A model generated the notes under the pieces. It saw only the letters and a list, made by a program, of their open reading frames with translations, did no database searches and had not been told where the DNA came from. The position numbers were made by a program, and so were the translations under genes. 64,000 nucleotides of DNA from JBGPEQ01 sp050180895 (GTDB lineage: Bacteria > Pseudomonadota > Alphaproteobacteria > Dongiales > Dongiaceae): assembly GCA_050180895.1 (NCBI GenBank), contig JBFXDS010000001.1:930001-994000 (forward strand), read 5' to 3'. Below, piece by piece: positions 25,310-34,182 of the stretch (the first letter of the stretch is position 1; every line of letters begins with the position of its first letter).

Positions 25310-26086
25310 ATGATCGAGTGGACCGACGATGCGATCGTACTCTCCGCCCGCCGCCACGGCGAGAGCGCGGCCATCGTGTCGCTGCTGACGCGTGCCCACG
25401 GCCGCCATGCCGGGCTGGTGCCCGGCGGTGCCGGTCGCCGCGCCCGCGGCGTCTACGAGCCGGGCAACCGCGTCAGCGCCAGCTGGCGGGCGCGGCTGTC
25501 GGAGCATCTCGGCCACTACGCCTGCGAACTGGCGGAAAGCCGTGCGGCCGGCCTGCTCGACGATGCGCTGCGCCTCGCCGGTCTGAGTGCCGCGACGGCC
25601 CTGGTCGATGCGGCCCTGCCCGAACGCGAGCCCCATGCGCGCCTGTTCGACAGCCTCGACGGCCTGATCGCCCGGCTCTGCGCGGCGCCGCCCGGCGCGG
25701 CCTGGGCGGCGCACTATGTCCGTTTCGAGCTCGATCTGCTGGCCGAGCTCGGCTTCGGCCTCGATCTCGGCCGTTGCGCGGCCACCGGACGCAGCGACGA
25801 TCTGGCCTTCGTCTCCCCGAAGACGGGGCGCGCCGTGTCGGCCGCGGCGGCCGCGCCCTACCGCGACCGCCTGCTGCCCTTGCCGGGCTTCCTGACGCAT
25901 GGGGCGGATGCGGCCGCCGTTCCCGTCGAGATCCTGTTGTCGGGATTCCGCCTCACCGGCTTCTTCCTCGACCGGCACGTCTTCGCGCACCAGCCCGTCA
26001 AGGACACGGAGCGCCTGCCGGCGGCGCGCGACCGATTGGTCCGATTGCTGCAGCGGTCGGCGGATCGAACGGCGGTCGCATCGTGA
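25310..26086 (+). CDS. recO: DNA repair protein RecO
   Basis: A 258-residue recombination mediator that loads RecA with RecR. The OB-fold N-terminus (MIEWTDDAIVLSARRHGESAAIVSLLTRAHGRHAGLVPG, shown here only as family-typical) is followed by a helical domain containing FELDLLAELGFGLDL. One Cys and one Thr follow (CAATG), where many RecO proteins have a zinc site; the full zinc ligand set is not evident. The stop overlaps the start of the next gene by 4 bp. Position after era is typical. Confidence 0.92.
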   Translation: MIEWTDDAIVLSARRHGESAAIVSLLTRAHGRHAGLVPGGAGRRARGVYEPGNRVSASWRARLSEHLGHYACELAESRAAGLLDDALRLAGLSAATALVDAALPEREPHARLFDSLDGLIARLCAAPPGAAWAAHYVRFELDLLAELGFGLDLGRCAATGRSDDLAFVSPKTGRAVSAAAAAPYRDRLLPLPGFLTHGADAAAVPVEILLSGFRLTGFFLDRHVFAHQPVKDTERLPAARDRLVRLLQRSADRTAVAS

Positions 26087-27336
26087 CGCCGGGCGGCAAT
26101 CCCCGCCGCGTCGCCGTGATCGGCGCCGGCATCGTCGGCGTCTGCGCCGCGCTCTACCTGCAGCGCGACGGCCACCGGGTCGCGCTCATCGACCGGCAGG
26201 GGCCGGGCGAGGGGGCGTCGAAAGGCAATGCCGCCGTCATCGCCGCGGAGTCCTGTGTCCCGGTCGCGACGCCCGGTATCCTCCGGCGCGTGCCCGGCAT
26301 GCTCCTGGATCCGCTGGGCCCGCTCGCCATCCGCTGGCGCTACCTGCCGAAGCTGGCGCCGTGGCTGTGGGAATTCGTCAAGGCGAGCACGCCGCGGCGA
26401 GTCGAGGAGATCTCCCTCGCGCTGCGCCCGCTGCTGATCCAAGCCGTGGACGCCTACCTTCCGCTGCTCGAAAGCGCCGGCGTCGCCGACATGCTGCGCC
26501 GTACCGGCTGGCTCTGCGTCTACGAGTCCGACCGGAAGTTCGCCGCGGCGCAAGGCGACCTGGCGCTGCAACGCCGGCGCGGCGTGCAGATGCAGGTCCT
26601 GCCGGCCGAGGAGATCCGTCAGTTCGAGCCCAGCCTGGCGCCCATCTACAGGCACGCGGTCTACTATCCGGAGAATGCCTACGTCGCCGACAACTACCGC
26701 CTCGTGCAGGCGCTGGCCGAGAGCTTCGTCCGCGACGGCGGCACGCTGTTGCAGGAGGATGTCCGCGATTTCGCGATCGGCGCGCACGGCCCGACGCACA
26801 TCGTCACCGACAAGGCGCGCCATCCGCTCGATGCCGTCGTCATCGCCTGCGGCGCCTGGTCGAGGGCGCTGGCTGTGAGGCTCGGCCACCGCCCGCTGCT
26901 GGACACGGAGCGCGGCTACCATGTCATGTTCCCGAACCCCGGCGTGATGCCGCGCCTGCCGATCTATTCCGGCGACCACAGCTTCGCCGTGACGCCGCTG
27001 GCGCACGGCCTGCGCGTCGCCGGTACGGTCGAGTTGGGCGGCCTCGCGGCGGCGCCGAACTATGCGCGCGCCCAGGTGCTGGTCGAACGCGGCCGGCGCA
27101 TGTTCCCGCAGCTCGAGGAGGCCGGCCGGACCGAATGGATGGGGTTCCGTCCGTCGATGCCGGATTCGGTGCCGGTCATCAGCGGCTCGGACCGGCACCG
27201 CAACGCCGTCTTCGCCTTCGGCCACGGCCATGTCGGCCTGACGCTCGGCGCCGTCACCGGCCGCATCGTGGCCGACCTCGTCGCCGGCCGCGATCCCGGC
27301 CTGGACATGCGGCCCTACCGGATCGATCGGTTCTGA
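26083..27336 (+). CDS. FAD-dependent amino-acid dehydrogenase (DadA-like)
   Basis: A 417-residue DAO-family flavoprotein with a GTG start overlapping recO. The N-terminal dinucleotide motif VIGAGIVGVCAALYLQRDGH, the GEGASKGNAAVI loop, and the C-terminal GFRPSMPDSVPVI and FGHGHVGLTLG FAD-contacting segments match D-amino-acid dehydrogenases. The likely reaction is oxidative deamination of D-amino acids to 2-oxo acids at the inner membrane. Close relatives act on glycine, sarcosine or hydroxyproline, so the substrate is uncertain. No racemase is adjacent. Confidence 0.85.
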   Translation: MTPGGNPRRVAVIGAGIVGVCAALYLQRDGHRVALIDRQGPGEGASKGNAAVIAAESCVPVATPGILRRVPGMLLDPLGPLAIRWRYLPKLAPWLWEFVKASTPRRVEEISLALRPLLIQAVDAYLPLLESAGVADMLRRTGWLCVYESDRKFAAAQGDLALQRRRGVQMQVLPAEEIRQFEPSLAPIYRHAVYYPENAYVADNYRLVQALAESFVRDGGTLLQEDVRDFAIGAHGPTHIVTDKARHPLDAVVIACGAWSRALAVRLGHRPLLDTERGYHVMFPNPGVMPRLPIYSGDHSFAVTPLAHGLRVAGTVELGGLAAAPNYARAQVLVERGRRMFPQLEEAGRTEWMGFRPSMPDSVPVISGSDRHRNAVFAFGHGHVGLTLGAVTGRIVADLVAGRDPGLDMRPYRIDRF

Positions 27337-27355
27337 GTCCGGCCGGCCGCGGTGG

Positions 27356-28414
27356 TCAGCCGGTCTTCACCGGCTTTGCCAGGGTGGCCACGGCGTGCAG
27401 CCGATCCAACTCGTCGGCGGTCGGGAAATTGTCGACCCGGAAGCGCACCGGGTAGTGCTCCGTCCGCGCCATGCGGTGGCCGACGATCGGCATCGCCGCG
27501 TCCCACGGCACGACGATGACCTCGGCCGCGGTCTTGAACGCGATCACGTCGGCCTGCGGCAGCAGGCTCGACAGCCCGTCGGCCCAGAAGGTCATGCAGA
27601 ACGGCCGGCCGCTGCGGCGATCCCGCATGGGGGCGTGGTTGGCGACGAAGATGTCGTCGTCCTGCTGCTGATGGAGCTGGTCGAGCAGCTCCTTCTGTTC
27701 GGCGTAGGCGCGGATCCATTGGCCGCGCATCAGGTCGTGGAGCGAAGCGAGTTCGACCGGGTCCCCCGTGAAGTCGATCCACTCGCCGTCGCGCAGCCGC
27801 AGCGGCTGCGCCGAGAGTGGTTCGCTGCTGGTCGAGAGCGCCTCGGCCGCCGCCGCGGCCATGGTCAGCAGCCCGTTCTTGTCGTCGGCGCCGGTGACGA
27901 GGAGCATGCCGCGCACCGGCACCAGGACGACCGGGTCGCCGGTCACCGGCAGCGCCGCGATCATGTCAGGCAGCAGCAGTCGCGCCGAGTCGTTGCCGTC
28001 GCGCCAGGTGGAGACGAAGACGCCGGGGCCGAGTGTCGTGAACGACGGCTCCGAGCGCCGGCGCAGGTTCGCCGTCGCCAGCGCGACCGCCTCCGCTGGA
28101 TCGAGCCCGAGGTCGCGCAGCTGCTGGGGATCGATGGGCAAGGGGGCGCTGGAGGTATCGGCGAGCAGATCGAGCACGAGGTCGCTGCCGACGGCGCGGA
28201 ACGCCTCGGGACGCGCCTTGTCCGCGCCGTCGATCCGGTCGACCAGCCGCTGCATGGCCAGCGCCGAGCGGCTGCGCAGAAACGGCAGCAACCGCTCGCG
28301 CGCGATCGGATCGGCCGGCGCCGGTTCGCCGATGGGGAAGCCATCGCCGACAATCGTCGTGATCGCGTCATGCGCCGATCGCGGCGCGCGCTTGAACAGA
28401 CTGAGAATACCCAT
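27356..28414 (-). CDS. Conserved protein of unknown function (possible DUF1444 relative)
   Basis: A 352-residue soluble protein starting MGILSLFKRAPRS. The ATG at 28414 has an AGGATC box upstream, whereas the ATG at 28438 has none. It has no signal peptide or membrane segment. The central part reads LRDLGLDPAEAVALATANL and then GVFVSTWRDGNDSARLLLPDMI. This is reminiscent of DUF1444/YtpQ-like proteins, which share an N-terminal Leu-Gly-Leu...A.Nl pattern, but I cannot confirm the assignment. It lies between convergent DadA-like and divergent parC, with no functional context. Function unknown. Confidence 0.7.
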   Translation of the reverse strand: MGILSLFKRAPRSAHDAITTIVGDGFPIGEPAPADPIARERLLPFLRSRSALAMQRLVDRIDGADKARPEAFRAVGSDLVLDLLADTSSAPLPIDPQQLRDLGLDPAEAVALATANLRRRSEPSFTTLGPGVFVSTWRDGNDSARLLLPDMIAALPVTGDPVVLVPVRGMLLVTGADDKNGLLTMAAAAAEALSTSSEPLSAQPLRLRDGEWIDFTGDPVELASLHDLMRGQWIRAYAEQKELLDQLHQQQDDDIFVANHAPMRDRRSGRPFCMTFWADGLSSLLPQADVIAFKTAAEVIVVPWDAAMPIVGHRMARTEHYPVRFRVDNFPTADELDRLHAVATLAKPVKTG

Positions 28415-28542
28415 GAAACCCGATCCTGCCCATCGCATGATCGGCGGCGGGAGTTAACAACCGGCTAAGGGAATCGGTCGGCGACGCGGGTCACGCCGAT
28501 TTCAGGCCGGACTCCGCGAATCCTGTGCTATAGGCGCGCGCC

Positions 28543-30780
28543 ATGAAGAAGCCCGCCGCCGCTCCGCCGCCCCCGCCGGCGGCGCCCAACGTCGTCGATT
28601 TCGCGCAGGCGCTCGGCGAGCGCTACCTGTCCTATGCGCTGTCGACGATCATGTCCCGCTCGCTGCCGGACGTGCGCGACGGGCTGAAGCCCGTACATCG
28701 GCGGCTGCTCTACGCCATGCGCGAGCTCGGCCTCAACCCCGGCGCCGCGCTGCGCAAGTCGGCCGCCGTGGTCGGCGACGTCATGGGCAAGTTCCATCCG
28801 CACGGCAACGACGCGATCTACGACGCCATGGTGCGCTTGGCGCAGGATTTCGCCCAGCGCTACCCCCTGGTCGACGGCCAGGGCAATTTCGGCAACATCG
28901 ACGGCGACAATCCCGCGGCCATGCGCTACACCGAGGCGCGCCTCACCGATGTCGCGATGCTGCTGCTCGAGGGCATCGACGAGAACGCCGTCGATTTTCG
29001 CCCCGCCTATGACGGCCGCAACGACGAGCCCGTCGTCCTGCCCGCCGGCTTCCCCAACCTGCTGGCCAACGGCGCGCAGGGCATCGCCGTCGGCATGGCC
29101 ACCAGCATCCCGCCGCACAATGTCGGCGAGATCTGCGACGCCCTGCTGCATCTGATCAAGTTCCCGAAGGCGACGGTGGCCAAGCTCGTCGAGCTGATGC
29201 CCGGCCCCGACTTCCCGACCGGCGGCGTGCTGGTCGAGGGGCGCGACGCGATCGTCGAGGCCTACCGCACCGGCCGCGGCAGCCTGCGGCTGCGCGCCAG
29301 ATGGGAGGTGGAGAAGCTCAAGGGCGGCACCTGGCAGATCGTCGTCACGGAGATTCCCTACCAGGTGCAGAAGTCGCGGCTGATCGAGCGGATCGCCGCG
29401 CTGCTGCAGGAGAAGAAGCTCGCCCTGCTCGACGACGTGCATGACGAGTCGACAGCCGATGTCCGCGTCGTGCTGGCGCCGAAGAGCCGCAACGTCGATC
29501 CGGCCGTGCTGATGGAATCGCTGTTCCGGCAGACCGATCTGGAGATCCGCTTCGGCCTCAACATGAACCTGCTGGACGCCGCCAACACCCCGCGCGTCAT
29601 GTCGCTGCCGGAGGTGCTGCGCGCCTATCTCGATCATCGCCAGGCGGTGCTCCGGCGCCGCACCGAGCATCGCCTCGCCGAGATCGCCAAGCGGATCGAG
29701 ATCCTCGACGGCTTCATCATCGCCTACCTGAACATCGATGCGGTCATCAAGATCATCCGCACCGAGGACGATCCGAAGGCGGTGATGATGAAGACCTGGA
29801 AGCTCACCGATCTGCAGGCCGACGCGATCCTCAACATGCGCCTGCGCGCCCTGCGCAAGCTCGAAGAGATCGAGATCCGCCAGGAGCGCGAGCGGCTGAC
29901 CGTGGAGCAGAAGGACCTCAAGGGCCTGCTCAAGGACGAAGAGCGGCAGTGGAAGACGATCGCCGCCCAGATCGGCGAGTTGAAGAAGCGCTTCGGCCCG
30001 GCCACGCCGCTCGGCCGGCGGCGCACCGAGCTGAGCGATGCGCCCTCGGCCGTGGTCATTCCGCTCGAGGCGGTGGTCGAGCGCGAGCCCGTCACCGTCG
30101 TCTGCTCCGACAAGGGCTGGATCCGCGCCCTCAAGGGCCATGTCCCGGAGAGCGACGACATCAAGTACAAGGAGGGCGACCGCGGCCGTTTCTTCGTGCC
30201 CGCGGAGACCACGGACAAGCTGCTCGTCTTCGGGACCAATGGTCGCTTCTACACGATCGGCGTCGACAAGCTGCCGGGCGGCCGCGGCCACGGCGAGCCG
30301 ATCCGCCTGATGATCGACCTCGGCAATGACCAGGACATCGTCGCGCTGCTCGTGCACAAGCCCGGCGGCAAGCTCGTCGTCGCCTCGCATGACGGCCGCG
30401 GCTTCGTCGTGCTGGAGGAGGAGGTCGTGGCGCAGACCCGCGGCGGCAAGCAGGTCTTGAACCTCGCCGAGGGCGTGGAGGCGCAGGTCTGCGTGCCGGT
30501 GGAGGGCGACCATGTCGCCGTCATCGGCGCGAACCGCAAGATGCTCGTCTTCCCCTTGGCCGAGTTGCCGGAGATGACACGCGGCCGCGGCGTCATCCTG
30601 CAGAAGTATCGCGATGGCGGCCTTTCGGACGTGAAGACCTTCGCTCTCGCCAACGGCCTCACCTGGCGTCTCGGCGACAAGGTCCGCACGGAGACGGCGC
30701 TCCAGGACTGGATCGGTCAGCGCGCTCAGGCCGGCCGCCTGCCGCCTCAGGGCTTCCCGAAATCGAACAAGTTCGGATGA
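28543..30780 (+). CDS. parC: DNA topoisomerase IV subunit A
   Basis: A 745-residue type IIA topoisomerase subunit that decatenates daughter chromosomes with ParE. Typical stretches are YLSYALSTIMSRSLPDVRDGLKPVHRRLLYAM, KSAAVVGDVMGKFHPHGN, and the active-site Y129 in MRYTEARLT. The C-terminal beta-pinwheel region (about 500-740) is short and lacks the GyrA-box, which supports ParC over GyrA. The N-terminal 15 residues are Pro/Ala-rich. Conserved location at the end of the era-recO region fits alphaproteobacterial order. Confidence 0.95.
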   Translation: MKKPAAAPPPPPAAPNVVDFAQALGERYLSYALSTIMSRSLPDVRDGLKPVHRRLLYAMRELGLNPGAALRKSAAVVGDVMGKFHPHGNDAIYDAMVRLAQDFAQRYPLVDGQGNFGNIDGDNPAAMRYTEARLTDVAMLLLEGIDENAVDFRPAYDGRNDEPVVLPAGFPNLLANGAQGIAVGMATSIPPHNVGEICDALLHLIKFPKATVAKLVELMPGPDFPTGGVLVEGRDAIVEAYRTGRGSLRLRARWEVEKLKGGTWQIVVTEIPYQVQKSRLIERIAALLQEKKLALLDDVHDESTADVRVVLAPKSRNVDPAVLMESLFRQTDLEIRFGLNMNLLDAANTPRVMSLPEVLRAYLDHRQAVLRRRTEHRLAEIAKRIEILDGFIIAYLNIDAVIKIIRTEDDPKAVMMKTWKLTDLQADAILNMRLRALRKLEEIEIRQERERLTVEQKDLKGLLKDEERQWKTIAAQIGELKKRFGPATPLGRRRTELSDAPSAVVIPLEAVVEREPVTVVCSDKGWIRALKGHVPESDDIKYKEGDRGRFFVPAETTDKLLVFGTNGRFYTIGVDKLPGGRGHGEPIRLMIDLGNDQDIVALLVHKPGGKLVVASHDGRGFVVLEEEVVAQTRGGKQVLNLAEGVEAQVCVPVEGDHVAVIGANRKMLVFPLAELPEMTRGRGVILQKYRDGGLSDVKTFALANGLTWRLGDKVRTETALQDWIGQRAQAGRLPPQGFPKSNKFG

Positions 30781-30814
30781 CGAACCCCGCGTCGGGGCTG
30801 TAGTCTAGACGGCT

Positions 30815-30854
30815 CGGGGCGACCGGCGCCGGATCTCGCGCGCCGGCCGCCCCG
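30815..30854. terminator. Hairpin after parC
   Basis: CGGGGCGACCGGCG (30815-30828) pairs with CGCCGGCCGCCCCG (30841-30854), with one mismatch and a 12-nt loop, in the 101-bp gap after parC. There is no T-run. It may terminate parC or shield its 3' end. Confidence 0.45.
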
Positions 30855-30881
30855 AAGCGGTCTTGGTCCGGGGGCACGCCC

Positions 30882-31961
30882 GTGCGCAGGTTGGACGTCA
30901 TGCCGACGAGCAGACGCGTGGAGCAGATCATTGCGCTGGCCGCCTTGGCGCTGCTGGCGATCGGCTGCTTCTTCGTGCTCCGGCCCTTCCTGTCGGCGAT
31001 CCTCTGGGCCATCATCCTCTGCTTCTCGACCTGGCCGCTCTACACATGGCTCGTCCGCAACACCAGCAGCACGACCATTGCCGCCGTCGCCATGACCATG
31101 CTGGCGGCCGCCATCTTCGTCCTGCCCTTCGCCATCATCGGACCGGGCTTGGCCCAGGATATCGCGGCCGTCGCGGCTGCGGTGAACCAGCTTCTCGAAG
31201 AAGGGCCGTCGGCGCCACCGGAGTGGGCGCGGGACCTGCCGTTGGTCGGCTCGTCCCTGTACGACTATTGGAGCAGCGCTCAGACGGATACGGCAGCCTT
31301 CGCGGCCGATCTCCGGGTCTATATCAATCAGGCGACGAACTGGCTGCTGCAGACGGGCGTGACGCTCGGCCAGGGCCTCATCGAGGTCGTCTTGAGCCTG
31401 ATCGTCGCGTTCTTCGTGTATCGCGACGGGCGGGTGCTGGGGCGGCATCTGTCGACCGCGACCGAGCGCTTCGTCGGCCCGCGCGCGAAGGCCTTGATCG
31501 ATCTCGCCGGCGCGACCACGCGCGGCGTCGTCTACGGCATCCTCGGCACGGCCCTGGCGCAGGGCGCGCTGGCGGCGGCCGGCTTCTTCGTGGCTGGCGT
31601 GCCGGGGGCGCTGTTCTTCGGCCTGGTGACGTTCTTCCTGTCGTTCATCCCCATGGGGCCGCCCCTGGTGTGGGTCCCCGCCAGTCTCTGGCTCATGTCG
31701 ACGGGCGAGTACTGGTGGGGTGCCGGCCTCTTCCTCTATGGGCTGGGGGTTATCAGCCTGATCGACAACTTCCTGAAGCCATACTTCATCAGCCGCGAAG
31801 GCAAGCTGCCGTTCCTCCTGGTGTTTCTCGGCGTCCTCGGCGGCATCCTGGCCTTCGGCTTCATCGGCATCTTCCTCGGGCCGGTGCTGTTGGCCATCGG
31901 CTTCAGCTTGGCGAAGGAATGGAGCACGAGCGAAGTCGAGCCCCAACGGCCGACCGACTAG
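30882..31961 (+). CDS. AI-2E (PerM/YdiK-type) family permease
   Basis: A 359-residue membrane protein with about eight hydrophobic segments. Segments 1-2 lie near residues 17-45 and a third near 63-85. A soluble loop of about 100 residues follows, then a cluster of five from about 165 onward. IPMGPPLVWVPASLWL and LIDNFLKPYFISREGKLPFLLVFLGVLGG match the conserved C-terminal region of the AI-2E family. Known members export autoinducer-2 or act as Na+/H+ antiporters, so the substrate cannot be assigned. The GTG at 30882 or the ATG at 30900 could be the start. Confidence 0.85.
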   Translation: MRRLDVMPTSRRVEQIIALAALALLAIGCFFVLRPFLSAILWAIILCFSTWPLYTWLVRNTSSTTIAAVAMTMLAAAIFVLPFAIIGPGLAQDIAAVAAAVNQLLEEGPSAPPEWARDLPLVGSSLYDYWSSAQTDTAAFAADLRVYINQATNWLLQTGVTLGQGLIEVVLSLIVAFFVYRDGRVLGRHLSTATERFVGPRAKALIDLAGATTRGVVYGILGTALAQGALAAAGFFVAGVPGALFFGLVTFFLSFIPMGPPLVWVPASLWLMSTGEYWWGAGLFLYGLGVISLIDNFLKPYFISREGKLPFLLVFLGVLGGILAFGFIGIFLGPVLLAIGFSLAKEWSTSEVEPQRPTD

Positions 31962-31999
31962 TGCTATCCTGGCGACCGCACCGAGGGTATGTCTGCCGC

Positions 32000-32263
32000 A
32001 TGCACGGGATCGCCGGCCGCTTGCGTAAGATCTTCGCCTCTGATCGAGGTTCGGGCCGCTGGGTGATCGGCCTTGTCGTCGTGGCCGCCGCGGCGCTGCT
32101 GCTCTGGCTCGGCTTGGGCCCGGATCGCGGCGGTCCGGAAGCGGGCGCGCCGGTATCGGCCGGCGCCGATATTCTCCCGCCGGCCGAGGAGGATGTTGAT
32201 CCCGCGGCAACCTTCGGGCCCGACTCTCAGCCCCGGGACGTCATCCCGCCGGCGGAGCCCTGA
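32000..32263 (+). CDS. Small single-pass membrane protein, unknown
   Basis: An 87-residue reading frame with a basic N-terminus (MHGIAGRLRKIF) and one clear membrane segment at about 21-39 (WVIGLVVVAAAALLLWLGL). The exposed tail is Pro/Ala/Asp-rich and acidic, ending PRDVIPPAEP. It begins 38 bp after the AI-2E permease and may be co-transcribed. I do not recognise a family. The combination of start, single membrane helix and acidic Pro-rich tail argues for a real gene. Confidence 0.55.
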   Translation: MHGIAGRLRKIFASDRGSGRWVIGLVVVAAAALLLWLGLGPDRGGPEAGAPVSAGADILPPAEEDVDPAATFGPDSQPRDVIPPAEP

Positions 32264-32434
32264 CCGACCGCGGTGTGACTGCGGCGCCGCGTCGATTGCC
32301 GAGCCACGCGGAATCCCTATAATCCGCGCGAGGAGAAAGGGGTTGGTCGCACGACACGGGCGACCGACAACAAGCCACCCCCGGCACCCGCCGGACAATA
32401 CCGGCGAACGAGGCAGGCAAAGGGAGATGTGCCG

Positions 32435-33532
32435 ATGAAGCGACGCCTGTTCCTGAAATCCGCCGCCCTTGGTATGGCCGCCGCAACGCCCATTGCCGCT
32501 CCCGCCATTGCCCAGAGCATGCCGGAACTCAAATGGCGCCTGACATCCAGCTTTCCGAAGAGCCTCGATACCATCTACGGCACGGCCGAAACCTTCGCGA
32601 AATATGTCGCCGACGCGACCGACGGAAAGTTCCAGATCCAGGCCTTCGCCGCCGGCGAGCTCGCTCCTGGGCTGGAAGCCGCGAACGTCGTGGCCAACGG
32701 CTCGGTCGAGATGTGCCACACCGCGAGCTACTACTACTGGGGCAAGGATCCCACCTTCGCCTTCGGCACCGCCGTTCCGTTCGGCCTCAACTGCCGGATG
32801 CAGAATGCCTGGATGTACTATGGCGGCGGCATCGACCTGATGAACGAATTCTATGCCACGCAGAACCTCTATGGCCTGCCCTGCGGCAACACCGGCGCGC
32901 AGATGGGCGGCTGGTTCCGCAAGGAGATCAAATCCGTCGCCGACCTCCAGGGCGTGAAGATGCGCATCGGCGGCTTCGGCGGCGCGGTCATCGCCAAGCT
33001 CGGCATCGTGCCGCAGCAGATCGCCGGCGGTGACATCTATCCGTCGCTGGAGAAAGGCACCATCGACGCCGCCGAGTGGGTCGGCCCCTATGACGACGAG
33101 AAGCTCGGCTTCCACAAGGTGGCTCCCTTCTACTACTACCCCGGCTGGTGGGAGGGCGGCGCCATGCTGCACGTCATGATGCAACCGGCGGCGTGGGAGG
33201 CGCTCCCGGCCAGCTACAAGTCCATCGTCACCGCGGCGGCCCAGGCGGCGAACTGCGACATGATGGCGAAGTACGACCACCTTAATCCGGCGGCGCTCAA
33301 GCGGCTCGTCGGCGGTGGCGCCCAGCTCCGGCCGTTCCCCACCGACGTCCTCGAAGCCTGCTTCAATGCCGCCAAGGAAACCTATGCGGAGATCTCGGCC
33401 GGCAACGCCGCCTTCAAGAAAGTGCACGACTCGATGATGGCGTTCCGGGCCGACCAGTACCTCTGGTTCCAGATCTCCGAGTACACCTTCGACACCTTCA
33501 TGATGGGGCAGCAGCGCAAGAAAGCCCTCTAG
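32435..33532 (+). CDS. dctP: TRAP transporter solute-binding protein (DctP/TakP type)
   Basis: A 365-residue periplasmic receptor. The N-terminus MKRRLFLKSAALGM resembles a Tat/Sec signal, with cleavage after APAIA. ELKWRLTSSFPKSLDTIYGTAE starts the mature chain. The GWFRKEIKSVADLQGVKMRIGG helix-9 region with its binding Arg, and GGDIYPSLEKGTIDAAEWVGP, are TakP hallmarks. TakP-like receptors bind 2-oxo acids such as pyruvate with Na+, or lactate with Ca2+. The ATG at 32435 follows GGGAGA; a GTG two codons earlier is less likely. The membrane subunits follow. Confidence 0.94.
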   Translation: MKRRLFLKSAALGMAAATPIAAPAIAQSMPELKWRLTSSFPKSLDTIYGTAETFAKYVADATDGKFQIQAFAAGELAPGLEAANVVANGSVEMCHTASYYYWGKDPTFAFGTAVPFGLNCRMQNAWMYYGGGIDLMNEFYATQNLYGLPCGNTGAQMGGWFRKEIKSVADLQGVKMRIGGFGGAVIAKLGIVPQQIAGGDIYPSLEKGTIDAAEWVGPYDDEKLGFHKVAPFYYYPGWWEGGAMLHVMMQPAAWEALPASYKSIVTAAAQAANCDMMAKYDHLNPAALKRLVGGGAQLRPFPTDVLEACFNAAKETYAEISAGNAAFKKVHDSMMAFRADQYLWFQISEYTFDTFMMGQQRKKAL

Positions 33533-33601
33533 TCCCGGCCTGCAGGTCCACGGCCGCCTGATATATCAAAGCCGCGGCCGGGCTCGGCACGGGGAGAGCG
33601 C

Positions 33602-34153
33602 ATGGGAAGGCTTCTGTCCGTCAGCCGCGGCATTGATGCCGTCACGGCCTTCGTCGGCCGCTCGGTCTATTGGCTGATCCTGGCGGCCGTGCTGGTGAGC
33701 GCGGGCAACGCCGTCTCACGCAAGCTGTTCGATCTAAGCTCCAACGCCTGGCTCGAGCTCCAGTGGTACCTGTTCGCCGCCGTATTCATGCTGGCGGCTG
33801 CCTATACCTTGCAGCGCAACGAGCATATCCGGATCGACATCGTCTCCAACCTGCTGTCGAAGCGGGGGCGGAACTGGATCGACGTGATCGGCCACGTCTT
33901 TTTCTTGCTGCCCCTGACGGTCGTCATGATCCGCGAACTATTGCCGTGGGTGATCGGTGGCATCCGGTCCGGCGAGATGTCGGCGAATGCCGGCGGGCTC
34001 GTTCTGTGGCCCGCCCGGCTCGTCGTCCTCGTGGGTTTCGTGCTGCTGTTCTTCCAAGGCATCTCCGAGCTCATCAAGCGTATCGCCGTGATGCGGGGCC
34101 TCAGGCCGGACCCGCATGCGGATAGCGACGCGCACCACCTGCCTGTCGAGTAG
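33602..34153 (+). CDS. dctQ: TRAP transporter small permease
   Basis: A 183-residue DctQ subunit with four membrane segments, at about 21-40, 56-76, 94-113 and 133-158. The family motif WLELQWYLFAAVFMLAAAYTLQRNEHIRIDI is between segments 2 and 3. It pairs with DctM to form a Na+-coupled uptake complex. A GGGGAGAGCGC ribosome site precedes the ATG. It lies between the receptor and large permease genes. Confidence 0.95.
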   Translation: MGRLLSVSRGIDAVTAFVGRSVYWLILAAVLVSAGNAVSRKLFDLSSNAWLELQWYLFAAVFMLAAAYTLQRNEHIRIDIVSNLLSKRGRNWIDVIGHVFFLLPLTVVMIRELLPWVIGGIRSGEMSANAGGLVLWPARLVVLVGFVLLFFQGISELIKRIAVMRGLRPDPHADSDAHHLPVE

Positions 34154-34182
34154 ACGGGCCGGAGTCCGGGCGCGGCTTCGGC

